This document shows positions 17,664-25,357 of a stretch of 64,000 bases of DNA, piece by piece (position 1 is the stretch's first letter; each line of letters starts with the position of its first letter). The stretch lies in the NCBI RefSeq assembly GCF_001264245.1, contig NZ_CP011339.1, forward strand, positions 4,774,001 through 4,838,000. Direction: 5' to 3'. The notes under the pieces were generated by a model. It was given only the letters and a program-made list of their open reading frames with translations, was not told the origin of the DNA and did not search any database. The stretch is from Microcystis panniformis FACHB-1757. Its GTDB lineage: Bacteria > Cyanobacteriota > Cyanobacteriia > Cyanobacteriales > Microcystaceae. A program made the position numbers and the translations under genes.

Positions 17664-19235
17664 CTACTGTTCACTAATTTTACTTTCAGCGAGAATTTCT
17701 TGGAGGACGGGGGATAAATTGCTAGTTAAACGGCCGGCTCGAATAAATTCAGCGTAGGTATCAGCTTCGATATCTAGGAGGGTTTCCCGAAGTTGTTCCA
17801 TTGTTAATAGTTGTAATTGGGGATAACTATCATTGAGAGATTGTATTTCCGCTTCTACAGTCTTTAACTTTTCTTTGACGAGATGCTGCTCATAACTAAA
17901 AAATTCGGGGGCAACATCGGGAGATTTATCTAACTTAGAAAGATAGTCTAAAACCCTTTTTAAAGCTACCCGTCGGGCTAAAAGTTCCGCATAGTTTTCT
18001 CGAATTGGTTGATCACCGATCAGGTCTAATCTCGATAGGAAAGTTTGAATAGTTAATCCCTGAACCAAAAGGGTAAAGAGAACAACTCCGAAAACTATAT
18101 CGATGATATCCTGACGATTGGGAAAAATAACTGGCACACTTAAAGCTAGGGCAATAGAAACGGAACCGCGCAAACCTCCCCACCATAAAACCGTTTTTTC
18201 CCGCCAATTAATTTTAGTTTCCATCAAGGCATTACTAACAGTTGCCAAGGTAAAAGTAGCCAGAAAACGGGCCGCTACCACGGCGGCGATCGTGATAAAA
18301 ATTAAATTGAGATTATCGGCTAAACTGGAGAGACGTATCTGATCGCCGATGAGGAGAAAAACGATCGAATTAACAAAAAAAGCGAGAAACTCCCAGAATT
18401 CCGTGACTAATAGCCTAGTACGGGGACTCATGCTGATTCTAGAGCCAAAATTACCCAAAATAATCCCCGTAGTCACCACTCCGATTACCCCCGAACCCCC
18501 GAACTCCTCGGTTAATAAATAAGCACCGTAAGCGGACACAAGAGTTAAAGACTGTTCCACTAGGGGTAAATCGAGACGTTGAGTCAGATAGGAGATACCA
18601 AAACCCACTAAACAACCCACTGCCACCCCGATACCGATAAAAGCGGCAATCCGGCTAATGGTTGTCTCTAAGGATAGACCACTAGCACCGAGGGGAATTT
18701 CCACCAAAAGAGCGAAAGCGACCACAGCGACCCCATCATTAAATAAGCTTTCCCCTTCCAAAAGCACGGTGAGTTTTTTACTGGCCCCTAATTCGCGAAA
18801 AAGAGCGACAACAGCGACGGGATCCGTAGAAGAAAGGCTTGCACCCACTAATAATGCCGTAAATAGGGGTAAATTAGTCAATTCATCTAGGGTAAAACCA
18901 ACCCCGAAAATCGAGATAATTACGCCGACAATAGCGAAAAGACTGACGGGAATCCAATTATCCTTCAGATCTCGCCAGCGCGTATTCCAAGCGGCTTCAA
19001 ATAGCAAAGGGGGCAGAAAAATTTCTAGAATCAGTTCGGGGGATAGGTTCACCAGACGGATATCGATAAAAGCTAAACCTAAACCGACTATCACTAACAA
19101 TAGGGTGTAAGGAATTTGGCGAAACCAGCTAAAAATCCTCGAAACCGTGGCCACACTCAGGGAAACGGACAAAACAATTAGAAATTGTTCCAAATTTTGC
19201 TTAATGACTTCATCAGTAGCGGATTCTAAACTCAT
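17664..19235 (-). CDS. CPA1-type Na+/H+ antiporter (NhaP-like)
   Basis: The ATG at 19233-19235 gives 523 aa; a longer frame to 19268 would overlap the divergent gene. There are about 12 membrane helices. LLVGASLSSTDPVAVVALFRE and LLEGESLFNDGVAVVAF carry the TDP and ND-containing transport motifs of CPA1 exchangers; ILPPLLFE (as EIFLPPLLFEAAW) and WGGLRGSVSIALALSVP are also present. The last 120 residues form a soluble, probably helical cytoplasmic tail. It exchanges Na+ (or K+) for protons in pH and salt homeostasis. Synechocystis NhaS1/NhaS2 are the nearest named types. Confidence 0.9.
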   Translation of the reverse strand: MSLESATDEVIKQNLEQFLIVLSVSLSVATVSRIFSWFRQIPYTLLLVIVGLGLAFIDIRLVNLSPELILEIFLPPLLFEAAWNTRWRDLKDNWIPVSLFAIVGVIISIFGVGFTLDELTNLPLFTALLVGASLSSTDPVAVVALFRELGASKKLTVLLEGESLFNDGVAVVAFALLVEIPLGASGLSLETTISRIAAFIGIGVAVGCLVGFGISYLTQRLDLPLVEQSLTLVSAYGAYLLTEEFGGSGVIGVVTTGIILGNFGSRISMSPRTRLLVTEFWEFLAFFVNSIVFLLIGDQIRLSSLADNLNLIFITIAAVVAARFLATFTLATVSNALMETKINWREKTVLWWGGLRGSVSIALALSVPVIFPNRQDIIDIVFGVVLFTLLVQGLTIQTFLSRLDLIGDQPIRENYAELLARRVALKRVLDYLSKLDKSPDVAPEFFSYEQHLVKEKLKTVEAEIQSLNDSYPQLQLLTMEQLRETLLDIEADTYAEFIRAGRLTSNLSPVLQEILAESKISEQ

Positions 19236-19358
19236 TGGGTGGGAGGCAATCGGTGAGCGGACGTGCAAGAAAAGAACAATCTAAATTATTATGACACTTT
19301 AGAACCAGTGATTTTTTCTCCTAAACCCAAGTTTTTCTCCTGGCAATTCCTTTTATCT

Positions 19359-19910
19359 ATGTCCTTGACTATGCCTCAGTCTGCCGAGTCCTCCACGGGT
19401 GAGGATTTACCCCTAGCTATCTCACCCAGTAACGAGCAGTTAGAGAGTATTAATAGCTATTTAAACCTGATTTTGGCGGCTTTAGTCTCTCTAGCTAATT
19501 TAGACTCCGATTCTATCACCCAAGCAGCCCAGGAATTAGCCTTAGAACTGGATACAAGCGATCGCCTAGCTGCCCACTACTGGCAACCCCAGTCAAAACT
19601 TTCCCTCGCGGACATCCGTTCTCTAGTTCTCCTCCTCTGTCATCTAGCCCAAAAAAAGCAAGAGTTAATCCGTCGCGCCGTAATTCTTTTGGAACAAGTG
19701 GGGACTCAAGGACAAGAACCAGTCAAAACCACGCTTTTGGGCAATTATATCGCTAATTTTCGCTTAAAATACCCAGAAATATCGGAAAATAATCTCAGCG
19801 ATTCTAGCCTGATTTCCCTAGCCTGGAAATTATTAATCGATTTATTGTTCTACAGCAGCCCCCGCAGTCATCTCCTTCTCTGGCACACCCTTTTGGCAAG
19901 TAAAAAGTAA
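19359..19910 (+). CDS. DUF3038 family protein
   Basis: The ATG at 19359 gives 183 aa; the frame is open back to 19263 (TTG) but that part overlaps the divergent antiporter gene's 5' region. NSYLNLILAALVSLANLDSD, RLAAHYWQPQSKLSLADIRSL and LCHLAQKKQELIRRAVILLE match the cyanobacterial DUF3038 family, function unknown. It lies upstream of a DUF4335 gene, a neighbour pairing I recall from other cyanobacteria; here the two are separated by an 850-bp repeat-filled gap. Confidence 0.75.
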   Translation: MSLTMPQSAESSTGEDLPLAISPSNEQLESINSYLNLILAALVSLANLDSDSITQAAQELALELDTSDRLAAHYWQPQSKLSLADIRSLVLLLCHLAQKKQELIRRAVILLEQVGTQGQEPVKTTLLGNYIANFRLKYPEISENNLSDSSLISLAWKLLIDLLFYSSPRSHLLLWHTLLASKK

Positions 19911-19917
19911 AAAGGCT

Positions 19918-20267
19918 ATCAGTCATCAGTTATCAGTTATCAGTTATCAGTTATCAGTTATCAGTTATCAGTTATCAGTTATCAGTTATCAGTTATCAGT
20001 TATCAGTTATCAGTTATCAGTTATCAGTTATCAGTTATCAGTTATCAGTTATCAGTTATCAGTTATCAGTTATCAGTTATCAGTTATCAGTTATCAGTTA
20101 TCAGTTATCAGTTATCAGTTATCAGTTATCAGTTATCAGTTATCAGTTATCAGTTATCAGTTATCAGTTATCAGTTATCAGTTATCAGTTATCAGTTATC
20201 AGTTATCAGTTATCAGTTATCAGTTATCAGTTATCAGTTATCAGTTATCAGTTATCAGTTATCAGTT
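19918..20267. repeat. Heptamer tandem array, (ATCAGTT)49 preceded by one ATCAGTC
   Basis: A perfect 7-bp period runs from 19925 to 20267 (49 copies) after one ATCAGTC unit at 19918-19924. Seven is not a multiple of three and all six frames are poor, so it is non-coding. Short versions of the same heptamer occur at about 5055, 20660, 33430, 33780, 55917 and 56026. It belongs to the short tandemly repeated sequences of cyanobacteria and begins 8 bp after the DUF3038 stop codon. Confidence 0.95.
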
Positions 20268-20268
20268 A

Positions 20269-20359
20269 AGTACCTAGGCAAAATTATTTACACATGACGA
20301 TCATTGCCCCGTAAGGGTTTTAGCTCGATCGGGCAGGTAATTAATTTTGCATGACTACT
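20269..20359 (+). mobile_element. MITE family C, copy 1 (91 bp)
   Basis: It is flanked by TA (20267-20268 and 20360-20361). The ends AGTACCTAGGCAAAATTATT and, inverted, AGTAGTCATGCAAAATTAAT are imperfect inverted repeats. It differs at a single base from the copy at 42387-42477. It inserted into the last unit of the heptamer array: removing it restores cagtTAtcat. Confidence 0.9.
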
Positions 20360-20372
20360 TATCATACCATTT

Positions 20373-20505
20373 GGCTCTTCTCGACTTTGTGTGATAATTT
20401 TTGCTTATGGAATCGTGAAATGCTTATCAGGCAAGACTTTTAGTGCTATTTGGCGGAATAAACTATCAGTATAGACCTCGTTTCCACACAGAAACCAGAA
20501 GAGCC
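20373..20505 (+). mobile_element. MITE family B, copy 2
   Basis: Ends GGCTCTTCT / AGAAGAGCC; 133 bp. A 7-bp direct repeat accattt flanks it (20366-20372 and 20506-20512). Confidence 0.9.
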
Positions 20506-20635
20506 ACCATTTTTCATAAGTAATGGCAGAGATGGTTAATCGCCCTAACCCCCCACCCCCCCTGCCCCCCCGACATCGGGGGGGTTGGGGGGCAAGGGGG
20601 GGTAAGATACCTGCCAAGAATAAAGAAAAATGGTA
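20506..20635. repeat. Inverted-repeat element with a long G/C hairpin
   Basis: ACCATTTTTC at the left and GAAAAATGGT at the right are inverted. Between them lies a run of CCCCCC / GGGGGG blocks folding around GACATC. The right part (GGTAAGATACCTGCCAAGAA) recurs at 22187-22206 before another AAAAATGGTATCAGATG, so this is a dispersed element. Confidence 0.6.
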
Positions 20636-20767
20636 TCAGATGTAAGTTTTCAGTTCACTGTTTACTGATCACTGATCACTGATCACTGATCACTGAAAAA
20701 AAAAGCTTCCCAGTTCATAATTCATAATTCATAATTCATAATTTATAATTCCCACCGATAACTAAAA

Positions 20768-21670
20768 ATGAGTAATCTAATTCGCAAATATACACCCCCC
20801 ACCTGTACCCTAGAAATTTGGGGAAATAGTTCGCCTCTAGCGGTTTGGTTAGGTAAAAATGTCTTAAACGATGCCCACTTTCAATTGCGCTTTGATGATC
20901 CTAGATTGAGTGAAGAAAAACAGGTGACGATCAAAGGCGATCGCACACAATTACAACTCCTAGGGGAAATTGTCGCTAATTATGTGCAGAATTTACTCTC
21001 TAGTCCCGTTTCTAGCCTCTCTTTCGTGGCTAGTAGTTCCCCCGAAAGTCATCTTCCCTCCTTACCCTCTCTCCATTGTCAGGGACTTCTCCAGCATCAA
21101 TTATTTTTGGGTTCCCTGCTAACCGATCGAGATAAACAGGAGATTGAATTAACCACATCGCAATTATTCGATCTAGCCAATGCTTTAGGGGAATATAACC
21201 ATGAAAGCCCCCTAATACCCCCTTTAATTCGCCAGAAAACTCGAAAAAATGCCCTGATCTGGACGGGATTAACCGCCTCAGCCCTAATAACTATCGGGGG
21301 AATAGCGATCGCATTTTATCAACAGCAAGAACTAACCAACAATGATTTAACCACCGATCCCAATAGCGCCAGGATTCCCCAACCCTTGCCAACGCTGCCT
21401 TTACCCCCCACGGGAACAGCCGCCCCAAACCCGCAGTTACCAGCAAATTTGGGCAATAAAACCCCTTTACCGCCACCGCCGCCCGTGGCAACCGTTCCAG
21501 CCCCAGTTCGCCCCTCTAGCGTCCCCCTAGTGATTCCGCCGTCCACTTTACCGCCGCCACCAGTCACAGGTTCGCTTCCCGGCGGCACGGCGATCATAAT
21601 TGAACCGAATAATCAGAACATCCCGATTACTGCCCCCCCGTCACCAGCGCTCAGGGTACAAATGCACTAG
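20768..21670 (+). CDS. DUF4335 family protein, N-terminal part (frameshifted at a C-run)
   Basis: The N-terminus IRKYTPPTCTLEIWGNSSPL is the DUF4335 signature, followed by QLFDLANALGEYN, one transmembrane helix (ALIWTGLTASALITIGGIAIAFY, about residues 160-182) and a proline-rich linker. The frame ends early at 21670. One extra C in the C7 run at 21633-21639 would join it, without a stop, to the downstream frame that carries the rest of the domain. Either this is a real one-base deletion (phase variation or decay), a programmed slip, or a sequencing error. The function of the family is unknown. Confidence 0.75.
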   Translation: MSNLIRKYTPPTCTLEIWGNSSPLAVWLGKNVLNDAHFQLRFDDPRLSEEKQVTIKGDRTQLQLLGEIVANYVQNLLSSPVSSLSFVASSSPESHLPSLPSLHCQGLLQHQLFLGSLLTDRDKQEIELTTSQLFDLANALGEYNHESPLIPPLIRQKTRKNALIWTGLTASALITIGGIAIAFYQQQELTNNDLTTDPNSARIPQPLPTLPLPPTGTAAPNPQLPANLGNKTPLPPPPPVATVPAPVRPSSVPLVIPPSTLPPPPVTGSLPGGTAIIIEPNNQNIPITAPPSPALRVQMH

Positions 21671-21690
21671 CAAATATTCCCCCTACCACA

Positions 21691-22104
21691 ATGAATCCGA
21701 CTCCAGCACCGCCAAAATTGCCCAATTTACCGCCTCTAAGCCCTGTTAACCCCGAAAATGTCAATTTAGACCCCAAACCGCCCACAAGTACCGCTAAAGC
21801 CCCAGAGACGAACTTACTAGATACAATTCCCCAAGTGGCAGAAACCAGAGAATATTTTCAGTCCCGTTGGCAACCCCCGGAAAGTCTTAAGCATACTCTA
21901 GAGTACCGTTTGGTCTTAAATCAGGATGGTTCCCTAAAACAGATTATTCCCCTGGGACAGGCGGCGAAAATCTATCTCGATCGCACTAATATGCCCCTGC
22001 TCAATCAACCTTTCGTTTCTCCCCTCGATATCTCTGGTAATCCTCAATTGCGTCTAGTTCTTGGTTCTGATGGTACGGTGCGGACCTTTATGGAACAGCA
22101 ATAG
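21691..22104 (+). CDS. DUF4335 family protein, C-terminal part (downstream frame)
   Basis: This is the continuation of the preceding gene in the frame reached by adding one C in the C7 run; in that frame it reads VTSAQGTNALANIPPTTMNP and onward. The ATG at 21691 lacks a good ribosome-binding site, so it is better seen as part of one broken gene. The C-terminal domain includes REYFQSRWQPPESLKHTLEY, then RLVLNQDGSLKQIIPLG and RLVLGSDGTVRTFMEQQ. A terminator hairpin follows at 22250. Confidence 0.7.
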   Translation: MNPTPAPPKLPNLPPLSPVNPENVNLDPKPPTSTAKAPETNLLDTIPQVAETREYFQSRWQPPESLKHTLEYRLVLNQDGSLKQIIPLGQAAKIYLDRTNMPLLNQPFVSPLDISGNPQLRLVLGSDGTVRTFMEQQ

Positions 22105-22249
22105 GCTGTAAGCTGCTCGCGGGTTGAAATTGCTTGTTGAGACGAGGCAACGGGCAAGAGGCAAGACCCCCCAACCCCTCAGGGGGGTAAGATACCTGCC
22201 AAGAATAAGGAAAAATGGTATCAGATGCTCTATTAGAGATTAAGAAAAG

Positions 22250-22271
22250 CCGTCGTAGAACGACGGGGTTT
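22250..22271 (+). terminator. Terminator between convergent DUF4335 and FGE genes
   Basis: CCGTCGT-aga-ACGACGG followed by ggTTTT, a 7-bp stem with a 3-nt loop, 145 bp after the DUF4335 stop. Confidence 0.7.
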
Positions 22272-22326
22272 TCAACCCAAATTTTCGCTCAATGTTCCGC
22301 TATGGTAAAAGGGTTACGGAGTCCTC

Positions 22327-22450
22327 CTAGCACCCGCACACCACACGAAAACCGTAGTAGTGGTAGGTGCTGACGCGCCTAGCGAAGAAGCTGCGGAAAG
22401 CGGAACGACAGAGACCTGGATTGCCGTACCAAGAACCGCCCCGTAATAGA
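22327..22450 (-). other. Candidate DGR variable region (VR)
   Basis: It covers the last ~40 codons of the FGE gene. Variable positions use NNC or NNT codons, while fixed positions (GGSW, P, C.RSA, GFRVV) do not vary. The segment ends in a G/C-rich stretch GTGTGGTGTGCGGGTGC before TAG, where a DGR initiation-of-mutagenic-homing sequence would lie. The matching template repeat is not in this window. Confidence 0.55.
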
Positions 22451-24348
22451 GAACGATTATTATTCTCAGTAATCCACGCCGACCCGTCCTCTGGCGCTCC
22501 GGTATAGCTATCGTGCCAATCGTCCGCGCACCATTCCCAGACTTGCCCGTGCATATCGTAAAGTCCGAAAGCGTTGGGGGGAAACTGCCCGACGGGAGTG
22601 GTTTGTTGTCGATAAGTACCCTTTTTACCGTCGGCGTAGGTATAGTTTCCGTGATAGTTCGCTATTTCGGTGGAGAGGGTAGCCCCGAAAGCAAAAGGAG
22701 TGGTCGTTCCTGCGCGACAAGCGTATTCCCACTGTGCCTCGCTGGGGAGATGATAATCTTTCTGAGTAAGCTTGGATAGCCGTTTACAGAATTCTACGGC
22801 TTGATACCAGTTCACACACTCTACCGGTCGATTATTTCCCTTGAAGTACGAGGGGTCGAGGGATAGGTCGATGTCGATTTTCGCCTGAGATGCGATGATT
22901 CGCCATTGCTCTTGGGTAATGGGATATTTGCCCATGTAGAAAGAGGGAACGGTGACTCGATGCTGCGGTTTTTCGTAGTTATGCCCCTCACCATCGGGCG
23001 ATCCCATGAGGAAAGTACCGCCAGGGATATAGACTATTTCTAGGTCGATATTATTGCCGAGGTTTTCGCTCTTTTGAAAACCTTTTCCCAGGCGAGGTTT
23101 GATTATATTCCCTCTGGGATCAACGGTGATGATCTCGAAGGAGAATTCTTTCCCTTTTTCCTCCTCCTGACTACAATCTTCCTCTTCTACTCCCCGCTTA
23201 TTTTCCTCTCGCTCTTTTTCTTCCTCAAATCGTCTTGCTAATTGCTGTTCGTAGGCTTCTCGAACTTTCTTTTGCTTGGCTTTAAGAAGATCGCTATAGG
23301 GTTGAATTAACTCTTTTTCGATCTCGATATTCGGTAAGCGGACTTCGTAGTAGGGATCGAGATTTAGATAATAAATATCGATATAAAAAGCCAAGAGAAT
23401 TTGGTGAATTTTGATAATTACCGCTCTAATAATCAAGAGGATTTCATCTTCGGTTTTTCCTGCCTTTAATAATTCCCGTTCTACTTCTCGCCAATTCCAT
23501 TCGATCGGTGAGAAAGACATCGCTTGCTTATCCTGCATTTTCCAAGAGGCAACTCGAAAGGTCACGGCATCCGATCGAATGTCTGTATAGATTATATATA
23601 CAGGTACGCAGGACAACAAACTATGTAACCGTTCGATTTCGATTTCCTCGATTGGTTGCTTGAAATAATCTCCAAAAAATTTAACGGGATATAGTTGATC
23701 ATTAACTGAATAGTAATCCGCAAGAAAAGAACTCACCTTTCGCATCTCTAGCTTGAAATCTAACTTCCTCATGGCAGCTAGGGAGCGATCGCTCGCTACA
23801 CTGGGTAAACAGGCTAATATCAAGAGAGTTTGTTGGTATTTCTTGAGAATCTGCTCGGTTTCAAAGCGACTCAACTGCGATAACCATGTATCTTTGTCCC
23901 ACTCAGCTTGAATTTCTTGCAGCTTTAACTCAATTTCTTTTTCTTGCTGTTCTCTTAGTAGTTCTTGCCGTAGATAACTCAGGTTACGTTGTTCTTTTTG
24001 GATGGCGATTTTGATTTCTTTCAATTCAAGAGAAAGATTTTCTAAACCGATTCTTTCCCTAGGGATTTCATTATCTGTTTCTTGTTGCACCAATTTGCAC
24101 TTGAATTGGTGCAACGCCAATTCAAGTGCGAATTGGCGTTGTTTTCTTTGCAGTTGTAGGGATTGATTATCGAGTTCCAGCTTTTTTTTGTAGTAAGATA
24201 ACTCGGCTTTTTTGACTTCGCTATTATTTTCCACTACGGAGGCACCATGACGAGATGCTTGATCATCATTAGATAGAAGGCGCTCCATCAGCTTCAGTGC
24301 CACCCGGGAGATACCAACAACAATTTGCTCGATCATTACCGCATCCAT
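22327..24348 (-). CDS. Coiled-coil protein with C-terminal FGE-sulfatase (SUMF1-like) domain and a DGR-type variable region
   Basis: 673 aa. Residues about 40-170 are a charged coiled coil; 170-380 are an unfamiliar helical region; 380-410 is very acidic and basic. Residues about 435-673 are an FGE-sulfatase domain (YIPGGTFLMGSPDGEG, PVECVNWYQAVEFCKRLS, LPSEAQWEYACRAGTT, YDMHGQVWEWCADDW). The end LLRGGSWYGNPGLCRS continues with aromatic and small residues to GFRVV. At the positions usually Asn in this family the codons are almost all NNC (TAC, GGC, CTC, TTC, AGC, GTC, CAC), as after adenine mutagenesis of an AAC-rich template. It is therefore probably a ligand-binding protein diversified by a retroelement, not a sulfatase activator. 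No reverse transcriptase is in the window. Confidence 0.8.
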   Translation of the reverse strand: MDAVMIEQIVVGISRVALKLMERLLSNDDQASRHGASVVENNSEVKKAELSYYKKKLELDNQSLQLQRKQRQFALELALHQFKCKLVQQETDNEIPRERIGLENLSLELKEIKIAIQKEQRNLSYLRQELLREQQEKEIELKLQEIQAEWDKDTWLSQLSRFETEQILKKYQQTLLILACLPSVASDRSLAAMRKLDFKLEMRKVSSFLADYYSVNDQLYPVKFFGDYFKQPIEEIEIERLHSLLSCVPVYIIYTDIRSDAVTFRVASWKMQDKQAMSFSPIEWNWREVERELLKAGKTEDEILLIIRAVIIKIHQILLAFYIDIYYLNLDPYYEVRLPNIEIEKELIQPYSDLLKAKQKKVREAYEQQLARRFEEEKEREENKRGVEEEDCSQEEEKGKEFSFEIITVDPRGNIIKPRLGKGFQKSENLGNNIDLEIVYIPGGTFLMGSPDGEGHNYEKPQHRVTVPSFYMGKYPITQEQWRIIASQAKIDIDLSLDPSYFKGNNRPVECVNWYQAVEFCKRLSKLTQKDYHLPSEAQWEYACRAGTTTPFAFGATLSTEIANYHGNYTYADGKKGTYRQQTTPVGQFPPNAFGLYDMHGQVWEWCADDWHDSYTGAPEDGSAWITENNNRSLLRGGSWYGNPGLCRSAFRSFFARRVSTYHYYGFRVVCGC

Positions 24349-24440
24349 TAGACTAACTCCTCATACTGTAGTGTTTTCATGTCCACACCTATCGATGATT
24401 ACGACTTCTCTGATTGTAATTATTAACTGACTTTTTGGGA

Positions 24441-24588
24441 AAAAACTTGGCTCTTCTCGACTTTGTGTGATAATTTTTGCTTATGGAATCGTGAAATGCT
24501 TATCGGGCAAGACTTTTAGGGCTATTTTGCGGATATTCTATCAGTATAGACCTCGTTTCCACACAGAAACCAGAAGAGCCAAAAACTT
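24441..24588 (+). mobile_element. MITE family B, copy 3 with 8-bp target duplication
   Basis: The element is 24449-24580 (132 bp); the direct repeat aaaaactt is at 24441-24448 and 24581-24588. A second copy follows immediately. Confidence 0.92.
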
Positions 24589-24720
24589 GGCTCTTCTCGA
24601 CTTTGTGTGATAATTTTTGCTTATGGAGTCGTGAAATGCTTATTGGGCAAGACTTTTAGGGCTATTTTGCGGATATTCTATCAGTATAGACCTCGTTTCC
24701 ACACAGAAACCAGAAGAGCC
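24589..24720 (+). mobile_element. MITE family B, copy 4 (tandem with copy 3)
   Basis: 132 bp, almost identical to copy 3 and separated from it by aaaaactt. Its right part supplies the last codons and the stop of the minus-strand ORF at 24662-24973. Confidence 0.92.
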
Positions 24721-24973
24721 AAAACTGTATAAGCTGATTCGGACAAAGGACAAAGCGATCGAGAATTTTGATAATGTCTTTGCCAGATAATTGTTTCAGA
24801 TTAGGCATATTCTGGCTGTCACTCAAATGTAATCTGTAGAGAAGGTTTGCAACTAGATCGAACTCCCTGGGTTCCTCTCTCTCTAAATTCAATAAAATAG
24901 CTTCTTGGAGATTATTAAACCACCTCGTCTCAGGTATTTCCCCAGGTAACAATCGAAATTTCCACGCATTCAC
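24662..24973 (-). pseudogene. Hypothetical gene truncated by a MITE (tail of 103-aa ORF comes from the element)
   Basis: The native part begins (GTG) NAWKFRLLPGEIPETRW and runs for about 82 residues to NQLIQF. The last 20 residues (FWLFWFLCGNEVYTDRISAK) and the stop codon are encoded by the family B MITE. Upstream, ATGACAAAATTAAGTCC at about 25040 opens a short frame ending in TAG just before, in a different frame, so the 5' end may be broken too. I do not recognise the native part. Confidence 0.5.
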
Positions 24974-25357
24974 CTACCTATCCTTGTTGTTCACCAGAAC
25001 GAATAATTGCGTTAACTTTTGGACTTAATTTTGTCATAATTGCTCATGTTTATTTTTTGCTTATTTAGATTTATGGCAATCGAGCAAGGGACGGGTCATT
25101 GATCCATTCTAATTGACTTTTCCCTAAGTAAGTAGTTATCATTGAATTGAAGATAGATTTTGCCTTTGATCCCCCCTTAGTGCTAGGGTCGTTTCATTGT
25201 CTCTTATGTCATTCTCTCAAATCTTTATCTGGCAACGTTTTTAGTCGATTTCTCGGAAATACATATCTAAAAATTTTTAAAAACGTCGTGCTTTGCTTAC
25301 CGCATAAGCGATTAAACGTAGCAAAAAAAAGAATTAGATTCGGAGAATGAATCAGCC
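24974..25357. other. Gene-poor stretch with a truncated family A element
   Basis: It holds the 5' remnant of the preceding gene, a truncated MITE A end (25131-25182) and an unassigned AT-rich segment with no convincing codon usage. Confidence 0.4.
25131..25182 (+). mobile_element. MITE family A, truncated and diverged left end
   Basis: After TA at 25129-25130 it reads AGTAGTTATCATTGAATTGA and on to TTTGATCCCCCCTTAG, matching the family A left arm with several substitutions. There is no right arm. Confidence 0.6.

Noticed and set aside
19918..20267. CRISPR array
   Set aside because: Unit of 7 bp with no spacers; it is a simple tandem array.
20405..20617. 70-aa minus-strand ORF
   Set aside because: Made of MITE family B and G/C repeat sequence; not a gene.
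22327..24348. Sulfatase-activating enzyme
   Set aside because: The domain is of the FGE fold, but no sulfatase is adjacent and the C-terminus looks like a DGR variable region.
25147..25350. 67-aa plus-strand ORF
   Set aside because: It overlaps a MITE remnant, has no recognisable motif and no ribosome-binding site.
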